A DNA stretch of 64,000 nt from the NCBI RefSeq assembly GCF_016862975.1, contig NZ_BONZ01000006.1, positions 223,616 through 287,615 of the forward strand, given 5' to 3'. Shown one piece after another: positions 54,196-64,000 of the stretch. Each line of letters begins with the position of its first letter. Within the stretch, counting starts at the first letter, position 1. A model generated the notes under the pieces. The model searched no databases and was not told the DNA's origin. It worked only from the letters and a program-made list of their open reading frames with translations. Made by a program: the position numbers and the translations under genes. This DNA comes from Rugosimonospora africana (GTDB taxonomy: Bacteria; Actinomycetota; Actinomycetes; Mycobacteriales; Micromonosporaceae).

Positions 54196-56121
54196 TCATC
54201 CGAGTGCCACCGCCAGCATCGCCGCCACGATGAGCAGCGCACCTCCGAGCATGGACAGGGCGTAGCTGCGGACGAATCCGGTCTGCGTGCGCCGTAGCCG
54301 GCCCGAGCTGCCGCCGACCAGCGCGGCGAGCCCGTTGACCAGGCCGTCGATGCCGCGGTTGTCGAGGTACACCAGGGCACGGGTCAGGTACAGGCCCGGC
54401 TTCTCGAAGACCGTCTCGTTGAACATGTCGCCGAACAGGTTGGCGCGGGCCGCCGCGACGACCGGTCCGGCCGGCTGCTCCTGGGGGGCGGTACCCCTGC
54501 GGAACAGCAGCAGCCCGATCGCGAGGCCGATCAGGACCACGACGAACGTCATGCCGGTCGCCCACCACTGGCCGATGTGCTCGTGGCCCTCGGCCGCCGG
54601 GTTGTTGAACACCGGCCGCAACCAGTCCTTCACGTTGAACGGCGAGTAGACGAACAGGGCGCCGGCCGCGATCGAGCCGACCGCCAGCAGCACCAGCGGG
54701 ATCGTCATCACGGCCGGGGACTCGTGCGGGTGCTCGATGTCCTCGGTCCAGCGCTTCGGCCCGTGGAACGTGAGCACGAACAGCCGGGTCATGTAGAACG
54801 CGGTCAGCCCGGCGCCGAGCAACGCGGCGGAGCCGAACAGCCAACCAGTCCAGCCGGCCCGGTTGAACGCCGATTCGATGATCGGATCCTTGGAGAAGAA
54901 GCCGGACAGCGGCGGGATACCAATGATCGACAGGTACCCGAGCCCGAACGTGGCCCAGGTGATCGGCATGTACCGCCACAGGCCGCCGAAGCGCCGGATG
55001 TCGGTCCGGTCCTTCATGCTGTGCATGACCGAACCGGCGCCGAGGAACAGGCCGGCCTTGAAGAAGCCGTGCGCGAGCAGGTGAATCAGCGCCAGCGCGT
55101 ACGCCGCGCCGCCCAGGCCCACGCCGAGGAACATGTACCCGATCTGGGACACCGTCGACCAGGCCAGTACCCGCTTGATGTCGTCCTTGGCCCCACCGAT
55201 GATCGACCCGAACAGCAGGGTGAACGCGCCGACCGCGACGACCACCGTCTGGAGCGTCAGGTTGGCGGTGAACAGCGGGTTGGACCGGGCGATCAGGTAC
55301 ACGCCGGCGGTCACCATGGTCGCGGCGTGGATCAGGGCGGAGACCGGGGTCGGGCCCTCCATCGCGTCCGGCAACCATGCCTGGAGCGGGAACTGGCCCG
55401 ACTTGCCGCACGCGCCGAGCAGGAGCAGCAGGCCGAGGATCAGGATCGTGGTCTGGCCGGCGCCGTGCGACGCGACCCCGTTGAACACGTCGGCGAAGTT
55501 GACCGAGCCGAACGTGGCGAACATCAGGAAGATGGCGGTCACGAACCCGGCGTCACCGACGCGGTTCATGATGAACGCCTTCTTGCCGGCGGTGGCCGCG
55601 GCTGGCCGGTCGTACCAGAACGAGATAAGCAGGTAAGACGCGAGACCCACGCCCTCCCACCCGACGAACGTGATCACGTAGTTGTTGCCGAGTACCAGCA
55701 GCAACATCGCGGCGACGAACAGGTTGAAGTACCCGAAGAAGCGCCGGCGCCCCTCGTCGTGTGACATGTACCCCACGGCGTACAGATGGATCAGGAAGCC
55801 CACGCCCGTGATCAGCAGCACGAAGATCGCCGACAACGGGTCGTACAGCAACCCGAACTGCACCTTCAGCCCGCCGACCGGAATGAAGTCGAACAGGTTG
55901 AGCGACGCCGCCCGGTACGGGCTGGAAAGGCCGCGCAGCGAGAAGAAGTAGATCAGGCCGAGGATGAACGAGGCGAGCACGCTCGCCACGCCCAACAGGT
56001 GACCCCACCGCTCGGTGAAGCGGCCGAACAGCAGCAAGATCGCGGCGCTGGCCAGCGGAATCGCGACGAGCAACCAGATACTGGACAGCGTCCCATGCGC
56101 TGCCGCGAAGTGAACCGGCAT
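54196..56121 (-). CDS. nuoL: NADH-quinone oxidoreductase subunit L
   Basis: A 641-residue antiporter-like subunit, the distal proton channel, with the long lateral helix at the C-terminus expected for NuoL. Motifs include VGWEGVGLASYLLISFW, FPLQAWLPDAMEGPTPVSAL, LIHAATMVTAGVYL and VLAWSTVSQIGYMFLG. ATG 56121 follows the nuoK stop by eight bases. All signature residues that I can check look intact. Confidence 0.97.
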   Translation of the reverse strand: MPVHFAAAHGTLSSIWLLVAIPLASAAILLLFGRFTERWGHLLGVASVLASFILGLIYFFSLRGLSSPYRAASLNLFDFIPVGGLKVQFGLLYDPLSAIFVLLITGVGFLIHLYAVGYMSHDEGRRRFFGYFNLFVAAMLLLVLGNNYVITFVGWEGVGLASYLLISFWYDRPAAATAGKKAFIMNRVGDAGFVTAIFLMFATFGSVNFADVFNGVASHGAGQTTILILGLLLLLGACGKSGQFPLQAWLPDAMEGPTPVSALIHAATMVTAGVYLIARSNPLFTANLTLQTVVVAVGAFTLLFGSIIGGAKDDIKRVLAWSTVSQIGYMFLGVGLGGAAYALALIHLLAHGFFKAGLFLGAGSVMHSMKDRTDIRRFGGLWRYMPITWATFGLGYLSIIGIPPLSGFFSKDPIIESAFNRAGWTGWLFGSAALLGAGLTAFYMTRLFVLTFHGPKRWTEDIEHPHESPAVMTIPLVLLAVGSIAAGALFVYSPFNVKDWLRPVFNNPAAEGHEHIGQWWATGMTFVVVLIGLAIGLLLFRRGTAPQEQPAGPVVAAARANLFGDMFNETVFEKPGLYLTRALVYLDNRGIDGLVNGLAALVGGSSGRLRRTQTGFVRSYALSMLGGALLIVAAMLAVALG

Positions 56122-56129
56122 CTAAAACC

Positions 56130-56429
56130 TCAGTACTTCAGCAGGTTGGCGTCGTCGACGCTGGCCGACCGCCGGGTACGGAAGATCGACATGATGATGG
56201 CGAGCCCGACAACGACCTCGGCCGCGGCCACCACCATCACGAAGAAGGCGATGATCTGACCGTCGAGGCTGCCGTTGATCCGGCTGAACGTGACCAGCGC
56301 GAGGTTGGCCGCGTTCAGCATCAACTCGATGCACATGAACAGCACGATCGCGTTGCGCCGGACCAGTACTCCCACCGCGCCAATGGTGAACAGCGCGGCC
56401 GAGAGCACTATGTAGTAAGTCGGGGTCAT
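56130..56429 (-). CDS. nuoK: NADH-quinone oxidoreductase subunit K
   Basis: A 99-residue protein with three membrane helices. Glu35 in [11 protein letters not shown] and Glu71 in [11 protein letters not shown] are the membrane-embedded glutamates essential for proton coupling. ATG 56429 overlaps the nuoJ stop (ATGA). This size is normal for the family. Confidence 0.97.
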   Translation of the reverse strand: MTPTYYIVLSAALFTIGAVGVLVRRNAIVLFMCIELMLNAANLALVTFSRINGSLDGQIIAFFVMVVAAAEVVVGLAIIMSIFRTRRSASVDDANLLKY

Positions 56430-57202
56430 CGCTCAGTTCCCTTCGGAGCCGACTCGGCACCGCTCAGCTCCCGGGTCGGCAGGATCTTCGAAACGCTGCG
56501 GTCGGCGAACGTTCCGTCCGGCAGCAGGGCCGGCGTGGCCACCGAGTCAGAAGTGGCGTAGACGCCCGGTCCGGGCTTGGGGCCGGGGTAGTTGCCCGGC
56601 GCGAAGCGCGCCTTCATCAGGTCGACCTGGCTGAGCCGGTTCTCCCGGCGCCGTTCGACGTGCGCCAGGATCATCGCGCCGACCGCCGCCGTGATCAGCA
56701 GCGCGGAGGTGACCTCGAAGGCGAAGACGTACTTGGTGAACAGCAGCGCGGCGATGCCCTGGACGTTCCCGCCGTTGGCCTGGTTCGCGGCGTCCAGGCC
56801 CTTCGCCGAGACGCTGCCCATCGCGCGGGCGATCGCCGTGCAGACCAGGCCGGCGAATCCGAGGCCGATGAGGATCGCCGCGGTGCGCTGGCCGCGGAGT
56901 GTCTCGATGAGCGCGTCCGAGGAGTCCCGGCCGACCAGCATCAGCACGAACAGGAACAGCATCATGATGGCGCCGGTGTAGACGATGATCTGCACCATGC
57001 CGATGAACGGCCCGGCCTGCAGCACGTAGAACACGCCCAGCGACAGCATGGTGAGCACCAGGAACAGGGCCGAGTGCACGGCGTTGCGCGCCCACACCAT
57101 CCCGATGGCGCCGATCAGCGCGAGCGGCCCGAAGATCCAGAAGAAGACCTTCTCGCCGGTACCCATCTGGCCCGCCGCGGCGGCCAGAATCGAATGACTC
57201 AT
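56426..57202 (-). CDS. nuoJ: NADH-quinone oxidoreductase subunit J
   Basis: A 258-residue membrane subunit with five helices. The characteristic region is [22 protein letters not shown], within helix 3. The C-terminal 80 residues form a cytoplasmic extension longer than in E. coli, rich in Pro, Ser and Arg ([15 protein letters not shown]). ATG 57202 overlaps the nuoI stop by four bases. The stop overlaps nuoK. Confidence 0.95.
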   Translation of the reverse strand: MSHSILAAAAGQMGTGEKVFFWIFGPLALIGAIGMVWARNAVHSALFLVLTMLSLGVFYVLQAGPFIGMVQIIVYTGAIMMLFLFVLMLVGRDSSDALIETLRGQRTAAILIGLGFAGLVCTAIARAMGSVSAKGLDAANQANGGNVQGIAALLFTKYVFAFEVTSALLITAAVGAMILAHVERRRENRLSQVDLMKARFAPGNYPGPKPGPGVYATSDSVATPALLPDGTFADRSVSKILPTRELSGAESAPKGTER

Positions 57203-57786
57203 GCGGCACCCCTGCTGAGTGGTTCCCCGGGCTGGGACGCGTCGGCGCCCCCGGCACGCTCGGCACCGGCCGAGGTACCCGGGTTCGTCAGGCTCCCGAG
57301 GTAGTAGTCCTTTTCGGAGTCGCCCAGCCGCATCGGGTGCGGTGGCTGCTCCATCCCGGGCAGCAGCGGCGCGAGCAGCTGCTCCTTGGTGAAGATCAGA
57401 TCCTGCCGGCTGTCCCGTGCCAGCTCGTACTCGTTGCTCATGGTCAGCGAACGGGTCGGGCAGGCTTCGATGCACAGCCCACAGAAGATGCAGCGGGCGT
57501 AGTTGATCTGGTAGACGCTGGCGTACCGCTCACCGGGCGAGAAGCGCTGCTCCTCGGTGTTGTCGCCGCCCTCGACGTAGATCGCGTCGGCCGGGCAGGC
57601 CCAGGCGCACAGCTCGCAGCCGATGCACTTCTCCAGCCCGTCCGGGTGACGGTTCAGGATGTGCCGGCCGTGGTACCGGGGGGCCGGCGTCGGCGGCTTG
57701 AACGGGTACTCCGTCGTGACGACCTTGCGGAACATGTGCGCGAAGGTCACCCCGAAGCCCTTGAACGAGCCGGTGAAGGTACCCAC
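57199..57786 (-). CDS. nuoI: NADH-quinone oxidoreductase subunit I
   Basis: A 195-residue iron-sulfur protein. Two 4Fe-4S motifs are complete: [12 protein letters not shown] (about residues 54-65) and [12 protein letters not shown] (about 97-108). It links the peripheral arm to the membrane arm by clusters N6a and N6b. GTG 57786 has GGAG seven bases upstream. The C-terminal tail is Gly/Ala-rich and longer than in E. coli. Confidence 0.97.
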   Translation of the reverse strand: MGTFTGSFKGFGVTFAHMFRKVVTTEYPFKPPTPAPRYHGRHILNRHPDGLEKCIGCELCAWACPADAIYVEGGDNTEEQRFSPGERYASVYQINYARCIFCGLCIEACPTRSLTMSNEYELARDSRQDLIFTKEQLLAPLLPGMEQPPHPMRLGDSEKDYYLGSLTNPGTSAGAERAGGADASQPGEPLSRGAA

Positions 57787-57787
57787 C

Positions 57788-59158
57788 TCAGTTCTCCTTC
57801 TCGTCTGTTCCGCCGCCGACGGTCGCCGGCTCGCGCTGGCCGGTCAGCCGCTGCAGCCGAGGGCTCGGCGGAACCTGCAGGTCCAGCGGCGGCAGCGGGA
57901 AGCTGCCCTCGGGCAGCTGGGCGAGCTGCTCTTCCAGCTGCTCCGTGGACGGCGCCTCCGGCCCCTTCTTCTCCGGCCAGAGGAACACCGCGATCAGCGC
58001 GACCACGACCACACCCGCGATCACGAACCAGCGGGTGTTGCCGGTGGGCGTGCGCTGCGTCGTCTTGATTCCGGCCAGGATCAGGATCCAGACCAGGTTC
58101 GCCGGAAGCAGGACCTTCCAACCCAGCCGCATGAACTGGTCGTACCTCAGCCGGGGCAGCGTGGCCCGCAGCCAGATGAAGCCGAACAGGAAGATCAGTA
58201 CCTTGCCGAGGAACCAGATCAGGCCGAACCAGCTGTGGTTCAGGACGCCGTGGTCGATCAGCGAGAGCGGCCACGGCACCCGCCAGCCGCCGAGGAACAG
58301 CGTCGCGCCGACCGCCGACACGTTGATCATCGCGATGTACTCGGCCAGGTAGAACATCGCGAACTTGAACGACGAGTACTCGGTCAGGTAACCGCCGACG
58401 AGTTCGGACTCGGCCTCGGGCAGGTCGAACGGCGCCCGGTTGGTCTCACCGACCGCCGAGATCGCGTAGATCACGAAGCTGGGCAGCGTGACGATCGCGT
58501 ACCAGCTCGGCGCCTGTGGGTGCCAGCCGAAGATGTCCCAGTTGGCCTGGGCGCCACCGGCCTGGGCGTGCACGATCCCGGAGGTGGACATCGTGCCGGC
58601 GGTCATGAACACCGCGACGATGGACAGGCCCATCGCCACTTCGTACGAGATCATCTGGGCGCTCGACCGGAGGCCGCCGAGCAGCGGGTACGTCGACCCG
58701 GAAGCCCAGCCGGACAGCACGATGCCGTACACCGACATGGACGTCGCGGCGAGGATCACCAGTACGGCGACCGGCACGTCGGTCAGCTGCAGCGGCGTCC
58801 GGTGCCCGAAGATCGAGACCATCGGCCCGAACGGGATCACCGCGAAGGTGATGAACGCGCAGGTACCCGCGATCACCGGAGCGAGGAAGTAGACCACCTT
58901 GTCCGCGGTGATCGGGATGATCTCCTCCTTGAACGGCAGCTTCATGCCGTCCATGAGGCTCTGCAGCCAGCCATTCGGGCCGACCTGGTTGGGGCCGGGC
59001 CGTACCGCCATCCGCGCCACGACCTTGCGCTCATACATGATCGTGAACAGCGTCAGTACCAGCAGCAGGGCGAAGACGGCGACTACCTTGATCAGCACCA
59101 GCCACCAGACGTCGTGGCCAAAGTTGGCCAGCGTCGGGTCCTGCGCAAGATACTTCAC
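57788..59158 (-). CDS. nuoH: NADH-quinone oxidoreductase subunit H
   Basis: A 456-residue membrane subunit with eight helices, which forms part of the quinone-binding pocket. The motifs [20 protein letters not shown] and [23 protein letters not shown] [12 protein letters not shown] are clear, and [20 protein letters not shown] is the hallmark. GTG 59158 overlaps the nuoG stop by four bases. A C-terminal cytoplasmic tail of about 60 residues is Pro/Glu-rich, which is longer than in proteobacteria. Confidence 0.97.
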   Translation of the reverse strand: MKYLAQDPTLANFGHDVWWLVLIKVVAVFALLLVLTLFTIMYERKVVARMAVRPGPNQVGPNGWLQSLMDGMKLPFKEEIIPITADKVVYFLAPVIAGTCAFITFAVIPFGPMVSIFGHRTPLQLTDVPVAVLVILAATSMSVYGIVLSGWASGSTYPLLGGLRSSAQMISYEVAMGLSIVAVFMTAGTMSTSGIVHAQAGGAQANWDIFGWHPQAPSWYAIVTLPSFVIYAISAVGETNRAPFDLPEAESELVGGYLTEYSSFKFAMFYLAEYIAMINVSAVGATLFLGGWRVPWPLSLIDHGVLNHSWFGLIWFLGKVLIFLFGFIWLRATLPRLRYDQFMRLGWKVLLPANLVWILILAGIKTTQRTPTGNTRWFVIAGVVVVALIAVFLWPEKKGPEAPSTEQLEEQLAQLPEGSFPLPPLDLQVPPSPRLQRLTGQREPATVGGGTDEKEN

Positions 59159-61698
59159 CGGGCACCTCCTTCGGCGGAGATCCGCACGACCGCGCCGGAG
59201 GCTACACCGAGGGTGCGGTGCACTCCCGAGCCGGGTGAGTTGGTTGGCAGCCAGACCACACTGTCGGGCAGGTCGGTGATGGCCGCCGGCATGGTCAGCG
59301 CGCCCCGGTCGGTGCCGACCGTGACCGCGTCGCCCTCGGCGACACCGAGCCGCGCGGCCGCCTCCTTGGACAGCCGCACCAGCGTCGGGCGGGCGGTGCC
59401 CTTCAAAATGTCGTCGCCGTCCAGCAGGCTGCCCGAGTCGATCAGCTGGTGCCAGGTGGCCAGGACAGCCTCACCGTCGGCCGGCCGCGCCGCGTGTCCG
59501 GCGGTGACCGCCGGCGCCGCGGGCCGCGCGGCGGTGGTCGAGGGCAGCGAGCCCATCTCCCGCCGCACCGACGCCGGGTCGCCCACGCCCAGTTCCACAC
59601 CAAACTCGCGGGCCAGCGCGTCGAGTACCCGCGCGTCGGTCATGGCCGGGGTGTTGAGCACCCTCTCGAAGCTGCGTACCCGCCCCTCCCAGTTGAGGAA
59701 CGAGCCCGCCTTCTCGGCCACCGGCGCGATCGGGAACACCACGTCGGCCCGCCGGGCCACCGCGCTGCGCCGCAGTTCGATGCTGACCAGGAAACCCACC
59801 CTGTCCAGCGCGTCCTCGGCGGCCCGCGGGTCAGCCAGGTCGGCCGGGTCGACGCCGGCCACCACCAGCGCGTCCAGCCGCTCGTGCGCGGCGGCCTCGA
59901 TGATGTGATCGGTGTCCCGGCCCAGCCGGTTCGGCAGCACACCCGACTCCAGGTCCCATGCCTGGGCCAGCTCGGCACGGCCGGCCGCGTCCAGCACCGG
60001 ACGGCCGCCGGGCAGCAGGTTCGGCAGGCAGCCGGCCTCGATCGCGCCCCGGTCGCCGGCCCGGCGCGGTACCCACGCCAGCCGGGCGCCGGTACGCGCG
60101 GCGAGCGCTGCGGCGGCCGACAGCGCACCCGGTACGGTGGCCAGCCGCTCGCCGACGATCAGCAGCGCGCCCTCGATGCCCAGCGCGGTGCTCACCGCCT
60201 CGTTGCTGGCCAGTGCCGCGGCCTCGTCGCCCGGAACGGTCGGGATCAGCGTGGCGCCGATCTTCGTGAAGCCGGGGCTGGCGAACGGCGCGAGAGCGTA
60301 GACCGGCACGGCGCGCTTGTTGTACGCCTTGCGCAGCCGCAGGAAGAGGATCGGGCACTCCTCCTCCGGTTCCAGCCCGACGATCACCACGGCCGGCGCG
60401 GCGTCCACGTCGGCGTACGTCACGTGGTGCGTCCCGACCACCGACGAGGCCAGGAAGTCCTGCTCCTCGTTGATGGAGCGGCTCGCCGGGTCGGCGGAGC
60501 GCACCGGACGGGACCGGAAGTCGATGTCGTTGGTGCCCAGCACCACCCGGGAGAACTTCGCGTACGCGTACGCGTCCTCGACGGTCAGCCGGCCACCGGT
60601 CAGTACGCCGACGCCCTTGCGCTCACGCGCCCGGCGCAGCCCCTCGGCTGCCACCGACAGCGCCTCCGGCCAGGACGCGGTGCGCAGCTCCCCGGTCTTC
60701 CGGTCGCGCACCATCGGCTCGGTGATCCGGTCGGTGGCGTTCGCGTACTGGAAGCCCCAGCGGCCCTTGTCGCAGTTCCACTCCTCGTTGACCTGAGGGT
60801 CGTCGCCGGCCAGCCGGCGCAGGACCTTGCCCCGCCGCCAGTCGGTGCGCTGCGAGCAGCCGGCGGCACAGTGCTCGCAGGCGCTCGGCGTGGACACCAG
60901 GTCGAACGGGCGAGACCGGAACCGGTACTGGGCGCCGGTCAGCGCGCCGACCGGGCAGATCTGCACCGTGTTGCCAGAGAAGTAGGAGTTGAACGGGTCG
61001 TCGTCGGCGTCCGGCTGCTGCTGCTCGTAGGCCAGCTCGTCGATCGTCGAGTGGTCCCGGGGGTGGCCGAACGCGGCGTCCCGGAAGATGCCGATCTGCT
61101 CCGCTGAGCCGCGGTCCATCAGGTCGATGAACTTGTCTCCGGCGATCTCCTCGGAGAACCGGGTGCACCGCTGGCACAGCACGCACCGCTCACGGTCGAG
61201 AAGCACCTGGGTGGAGATGTTGATCGGCTTCTCGTACTCGCGCTTGTGGTCGTGGAACCGGGTGTCCGTACGGCCGGTGGACATCGCCTGGTTCTGCAGC
61301 GGGCACTCACCGCCCTTGTCGCACATCGGGCAGTCGAGAGGGTGGTTGATCAGGAGGAACTCCATGATCCCCTCTTGCGCCTTCTTGGCGACGCTGCTGG
61401 TCAGCTGCGTGCGGACGACCATGCCGTCGGCGACCGGCTGGGTACAGGACGCCACCGGCTTGCGCTGGCCCTCGATGTCCACCAGACACTGCCGGCAGGC
61501 GCCGGCCGGCGCGAGCAGCGGGTGGTCGCAGAACCGCGGGATCGCGATGCCCAGCCGCTCGGCGGTCCGGATGACCAGCTCACCCTTCGGCGCCTCGACC
61601 TCGATGCCGTCGATGGTGAGCTTCACCGTCGGTACCGGCGGCGGCGTCGGCGCGGTCGCCGACGGCACGGCCTGGGTGCTCTTTTCCAAATCGGTCAC
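59155..61698 (-). CDS. nuoG: NADH-quinone oxidoreductase subunit G
   Basis: An 847-residue molybdopterin-oxidoreductase-like subunit holding several iron-sulfur clusters. The 2Fe-2S site is [16 protein letters not shown] and later SC. The N5 region has [14 protein letters not shown], and CVLCQRC with a later CPVGAL supports N4. The extra cluster N7 motif CEHCAAGC with a distant Cys (NCDKG) is retained, which is lost in many relatives. GTG 61698 shares one base with the nuoF stop. It carries electrons from NuoF to NuoI. Confidence 0.96.
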   Translation of the reverse strand: MTDLEKSTQAVPSATAPTPPPVPTVKLTIDGIEVEAPKGELVIRTAERLGIAIPRFCDHPLLAPAGACRQCLVDIEGQRKPVASCTQPVADGMVVRTQLTSSVAKKAQEGIMEFLLINHPLDCPMCDKGGECPLQNQAMSTGRTDTRFHDHKREYEKPINISTQVLLDRERCVLCQRCTRFSEEIAGDKFIDLMDRGSAEQIGIFRDAAFGHPRDHSTIDELAYEQQQPDADDDPFNSYFSGNTVQICPVGALTGAQYRFRSRPFDLVSTPSACEHCAAGCSQRTDWRRGKVLRRLAGDDPQVNEEWNCDKGRWGFQYANATDRITEPMVRDRKTGELRTASWPEALSVAAEGLRRARERKGVGVLTGGRLTVEDAYAYAKFSRVVLGTNDIDFRSRPVRSADPASRSINEEQDFLASSVVGTHHVTYADVDAAPAVVIVGLEPEEECPILFLRLRKAYNKRAVPVYALAPFASPGFTKIGATLIPTVPGDEAAALASNEAVSTALGIEGALLIVGERLATVPGALSAAAALAARTGARLAWVPRRAGDRGAIEAGCLPNLLPGGRPVLDAAGRAELAQAWDLESGVLPNRLGRDTDHIIEAAAHERLDALVVAGVDPADLADPRAAEDALDRVGFLVSIELRRSAVARRADVVFPIAPVAEKAGSFLNWEGRVRSFERVLNTPAMTDARVLDALAREFGVELGVGDPASVRREMGSLPSTTAARPAAPAVTAGHAARPADGEAVLATWHQLIDSGSLLDGDDILKGTARPTLVRLSKEAAARLGVAEGDAVTVGTDRGALTMPAAITDLPDSVVWLPTNSPGSGVHRTLGVASGAVVRISAEGGAR

Positions 61699-63014
61699 TA
61701 GTGCGCTCCCACCAACTCCGCGGGCGACAACAGCGGAGACCTGCGGCCCTCGATGTAGTCCAGGTAGTCCTGCTTGAAGTACTTCATGGACGACTGCACC
61801 GGGCTGGCCGCGCCGTCGCCGAGGGCGCAGAACGAACGGCCGAGCAGGTTGTCGCAGGTGTCCAGCAGAGTGTCCAGGTCCTCGTGGGTGCCCTTGCCGG
61901 CGAGGATCCGGTGCAGTACCTGCACCATCCAGTAGTTGCCCTCGCGGCACGGCGTGCACTTGCCACACGATTCGTGGTGGTAGAACTCGATCCACCGGTA
62001 CGTGGCGTAGACCACGTCGTCCTGGTCGGAGAAGACCTGCACGGCCGTGGTACCGAGCATGGTGCCCACGCCGGCCATGCCCTCGAAGTCCAGCGGCGCG
62101 TCCAGGTGCGCGGCGGTCAGCATCGGCGTCGACGAGCCACCCGGGGTCCAGAACTTCAGCTCGTGGCCGGGCTGCATGCCGCCGGCCAGCTCGATCAGCT
62201 GCCGCAGCGTGATGCCCAGCGAGCACTCGTACTGGCCCGGGTTGTTGACCCGCCCGGAAATCGAGTAGATCTTCGGGCCGGGCGACTTCTCGGTACCCAT
62301 GCTGCGGAACCAGCCGGCCCCACCCAGCACGATGTACGGCACGCTCGCGATCGTCTCGACGTTGTTCACCACCGTCGGGCTGGCGTACAGCCCGTGGGTG
62401 GCCGGGAACGGCGGTCGCAGCCGGGGCTGGCCGCGGTAGCCCTCCAGCGAGTCGAGCAGGGCCGTCTCCTCGCCGCAGATGTACGCGCCCGCCCCGCTGT
62501 GCACCACGACCTCCAGGTTGAACCCGGAGCCGAGGATGTTCTCGCCGAGGTACCCGGCGGCCTTCGCCTCATTCACCGCGTTGCGCAGCCGGCGCGCGGC
62601 GTGGATCGCCTCACCCCGGATGTAGATGAAGGCGCGGTCGGCCCGGATCGCGTAGCAGGCGATGATGATGCCCTCGATCAGCGAGTGCGGGTCGGCCATC
62701 ATCAGCGGCAGGTCCTTGCAGGTGCCCGGCTCGCCCTCGTCGGCGTTCACCACCAGGTAGTGCGGCTTGCCGTCGTTCTGCGGGATGAAGGCCCACTTCA
62801 TCCCGGTGGGGAAGCCCGCGCCACCCCGGCCGCGCAGGCCGGAATCCTTGACCAGGGCGATCAGGTCGTCCGGGTGAGCGGTCAGCGCCTTGCGCAGGGC
62901 GGCGTACCCGTCGAGCCGCTCGTACACGTCGATCTTCCAGGCGTCCGGCGACAGCCAGCGCTTGGTGAGGACCGGCGTGAGCTTCGCCAAGGCTTCCTGG
63001 GAGGGGGCGGTCAT
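61698..63014 (-). CDS. nuoF: NADH-quinone oxidoreductase subunit F
   Basis: A 438-residue FMN- and NADH-binding subunit. The Gly-rich NADH/FMN segment is [16 protein letters not shown] (about 60-75). The 4Fe-4S motif [12 protein letters not shown] (about 351-362) with a further Cys near 401 (FCALGD) is complete. NADH is oxidised here and electrons pass to NuoG. ATG 63014 follows AGGAG. It starts 22 bases after the nuoE stop. Confidence 0.97.
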   Translation of the reverse strand: MTAPSQEALAKLTPVLTKRWLSPDAWKIDVYERLDGYAALRKALTAHPDDLIALVKDSGLRGRGGAGFPTGMKWAFIPQNDGKPHYLVVNADEGEPGTCKDLPLMMADPHSLIEGIIIACYAIRADRAFIYIRGEAIHAARRLRNAVNEAKAAGYLGENILGSGFNLEVVVHSGAGAYICGEETALLDSLEGYRGQPRLRPPFPATHGLYASPTVVNNVETIASVPYIVLGGAGWFRSMGTEKSPGPKIYSISGRVNNPGQYECSLGITLRQLIELAGGMQPGHELKFWTPGGSSTPMLTAAHLDAPLDFEGMAGVGTMLGTTAVQVFSDQDDVVYATYRWIEFYHHESCGKCTPCREGNYWMVQVLHRILAGKGTHEDLDTLLDTCDNLLGRSFCALGDGAASPVQSSMKYFKQDYLDYIEGRRSPLLSPAELVGAH

Positions 63015-63036
63015 GCTCCTGTCACCTCTTCGTTCT

Positions 63037-63909
63037 TCACGACGGGTCCTCGCGGCCCGGCGTCACGTCGCCGGCCGGCTTGGCGTCGCTGGCCGGCTTG
63101 TTCGCCTCCAGGCCCTTCGACTCCGCCGGTGAGGTCACCACGGGCGCGGCCGACGGGGCGGGAGCCGGCGGGGCGGCCTTCTCTTTCTCGGCCTTGGCCT
63201 CGGCGGCCGCCTTCGCCGCCTCGCGGTCGGCCTGCGTCGGGATCGGCGTGTTCGGGTCGTACCCGGCCACCGAGACGCTGTACTGCTCGGCCAGCCGATT
63301 GCCGCGCAGCGTCGACTCGCCGGCCGGCCCATCGGCCAGGGCGCCGTCCCGCTCCTCGGCGAACCCGGCGAGCTGGATCGACATCTCCTTGAGCGTGCAC
63401 AGCCGGGCGCCCCGGGTCGGGGTCGGACGTTCGCCGTTCTTGAGCTGCCGCACCATGTCCAGCGCCTGCTCGGCCTGGACGTTGTCGAAGAACTCGTAGT
63501 TGACCGTGACCACCGGCGCGTAGTCGCACGCCGCGAGGCATTCGGCGTGCTCCAGCGTGATGGTGCCGTCCGCGGTCGTCTCGTCGTGCCCGACGCCGAG
63601 TTCCTCGGACAGCGTCTGGAAGGTCCGGTCACCGCCGAGCACGCCGCACATGGTGTTGGTGCAGACGCTGACCAGCCAGTCGCCGGTCGGCCGGCGCTTG
63701 TACATGGTGTAGAACGTGGCGACAGCGCCGACCTGGGCCCGGGTAATGCCCAGTTGCTCGGCGCAGAAGGTCACCCCCTCCGGCGAGACGTACCCCTGCT
63801 CGGACTGCACCAGGTGCAGCAGCGGCAGCAGTGCGGACCGCTCGCGACCGACCGGGTACCGCGCGATGATCTCCTTCGCGCGGGTGTAGGTCTCTTCACT
63901 GAAAGCCAT
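63037..63909 (-). CDS. nuoE: NADH-quinone oxidoreductase subunit E with long C-terminal extension
   Basis: A 290-residue 2Fe-2S subunit. The four cluster cysteines appear as CTNTMC (about residues 82-87) and CLAAC (about 122-126). The family is usually 160-220 residues; here about 100 residues follow, rich in Ala, Pro, Lys and Glu (KAAAEAKAEKEKAAPPAP), probably disordered. ATG 63909 shares one base with the nuoD stop (TAATG). The basic-acidic tail is the odd feature. Confidence 0.95.
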   Translation of the reverse strand: MAFSEETYTRAKEIIARYPVGRERSALLPLLHLVQSEQGYVSPEGVTFCAEQLGITRAQVGAVATFYTMYKRRPTGDWLVSVCTNTMCGVLGGDRTFQTLSEELGVGHDETTADGTITLEHAECLAACDYAPVVTVNYEFFDNVQAEQALDMVRQLKNGERPTPTRGARLCTLKEMSIQLAGFAEERDGALADGPAGESTLRGNRLAEQYSVSVAGYDPNTPIPTQADREAAKAAAEAKAEKEKAAPPAPAPSAAPVVTSPAESKGLEANKPASDAKPAGDVTPGREDPS

Positions 63910-64000
63910 TAACGGTCACACCCACCCATCACCGGGTCCAACGAAGCTCCTCCGGCGATCACGTCGGCCAGCAAAGCACCCTCCGCCATCGCGGGGATGG
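63909..64000 (-). CDS. nuoD: NADH-quinone oxidoreductase subunit D, N-terminus beyond window
   Basis: Only the last 29 codons are inside the window. The translation IPAMAEGALLADVIAGGASL then DPVMGGCDR is the conserved NuoD C-terminus, where the final DPVMGxCDR is a signature. NuoD contributes the quinone site and resembles the large NiFe hydrogenase subunit. The TAA stop shares one base with the nuoE ATG. Confidence 0.95.
   Translation of the reverse strand, partial: IPAMAEGALLADVIAGGASLDPVMGGCDR

Overview
The window is chromosomal DNA of a high-GC, spore-forming or filamentous actinomycete. The signs are strong GC bias at third codon positions, frequent GTG starts, many 4-base gene overlaps, and a block of genes (topA, the MFS/thymidylate kinase fusion, holB, hppA, bldG, the DECH helicase, the Tad cluster, HAD-IB, acs) in the order I remember from Streptomyces coelicolor SCO3540-SCO3563. 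A type VII secretion locus and a complete-looking nuo operon follow. A member of the Micromonosporaceae fits best, but the genus is inference. No prophage, IS element or CRISPR array was seen.

Layout. 1-3.6 kb: the start of a MarR regulator, a small membrane protein with a duplicated hairpin behind it, a PAS-GGDEF-EAL protein, and tRNA-Thr(CGU). 3.9-11.6 kb: a membrane metallophosphoesterase, then ricT, three small type VII/YbaB-type genes, holB and the MFS-tmk fusion on the minus strand. 11.8-15.2 kb: a PLP amino-acid lyase-like gene, a TetR regulator and an ALO-type FAD oxidase. 15.2-23.0 kb: topA, a conserved hypothetical gene, a lipoprotein, the proton-pumping pyrophosphatase hppA, an anti-sigma kinase and bldG. 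23.3-32 kb: a DECH helicase facing a six-gene Tad/Flp-type pilus cluster, the 6C small RNA and a HAD-IB phosphatase. 32.3-38.1 kb: a degenerate Fic protein, acs, a ROK repressor, an alpha/beta hydrolase without its nucleophile, and a small hypothetical. 38.1-46.4 kb: a type VII secretion locus with an SseB-like repeat protein, mycosin, two WXG100 proteins, EccB and EccE, but no EccC or EccD. 46.4-50.8 kb: a four-helix membrane protein, a GNAT enzyme, a SigL/RslA pair, an IclR regulator and a trans-polyprenyl diphosphate synthase. 51-64 kb: nuoN to nuoD, read right to left, with nuoD cut by the window edge.

How the parts connect. The nuo genes encode proton-pumping NADH:menaquinone oxidoreductase, and the neighbouring prenyl synthase probably makes the quinone side chain. 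HppA adds a second proton pump driven by pyrophosphate, and acs releases pyrophosphate. BldG with its partner kinase, SigL with RslA, and the GGDEF-EAL protein are developmental or envelope-stress regulators. The 6C RNA lies between the Tad cluster and the HAD gene, the place I recall for the mycobacterial B11/6C RNA.

Noteworthy points: a second type VII-like cassette (YbaB, EspC-like and WXG-like proteins) inside the holB-ricT neighbourhood; a TadE-like gene that has lost its stop codon at a 27-bp tandem repeat; two proteins that keep a fold signature but lack catalytic residues; several genes with extended -10 to start-codon spacing expected of leaderless mRNAs; and a SigL-type promoter in front of sigL.
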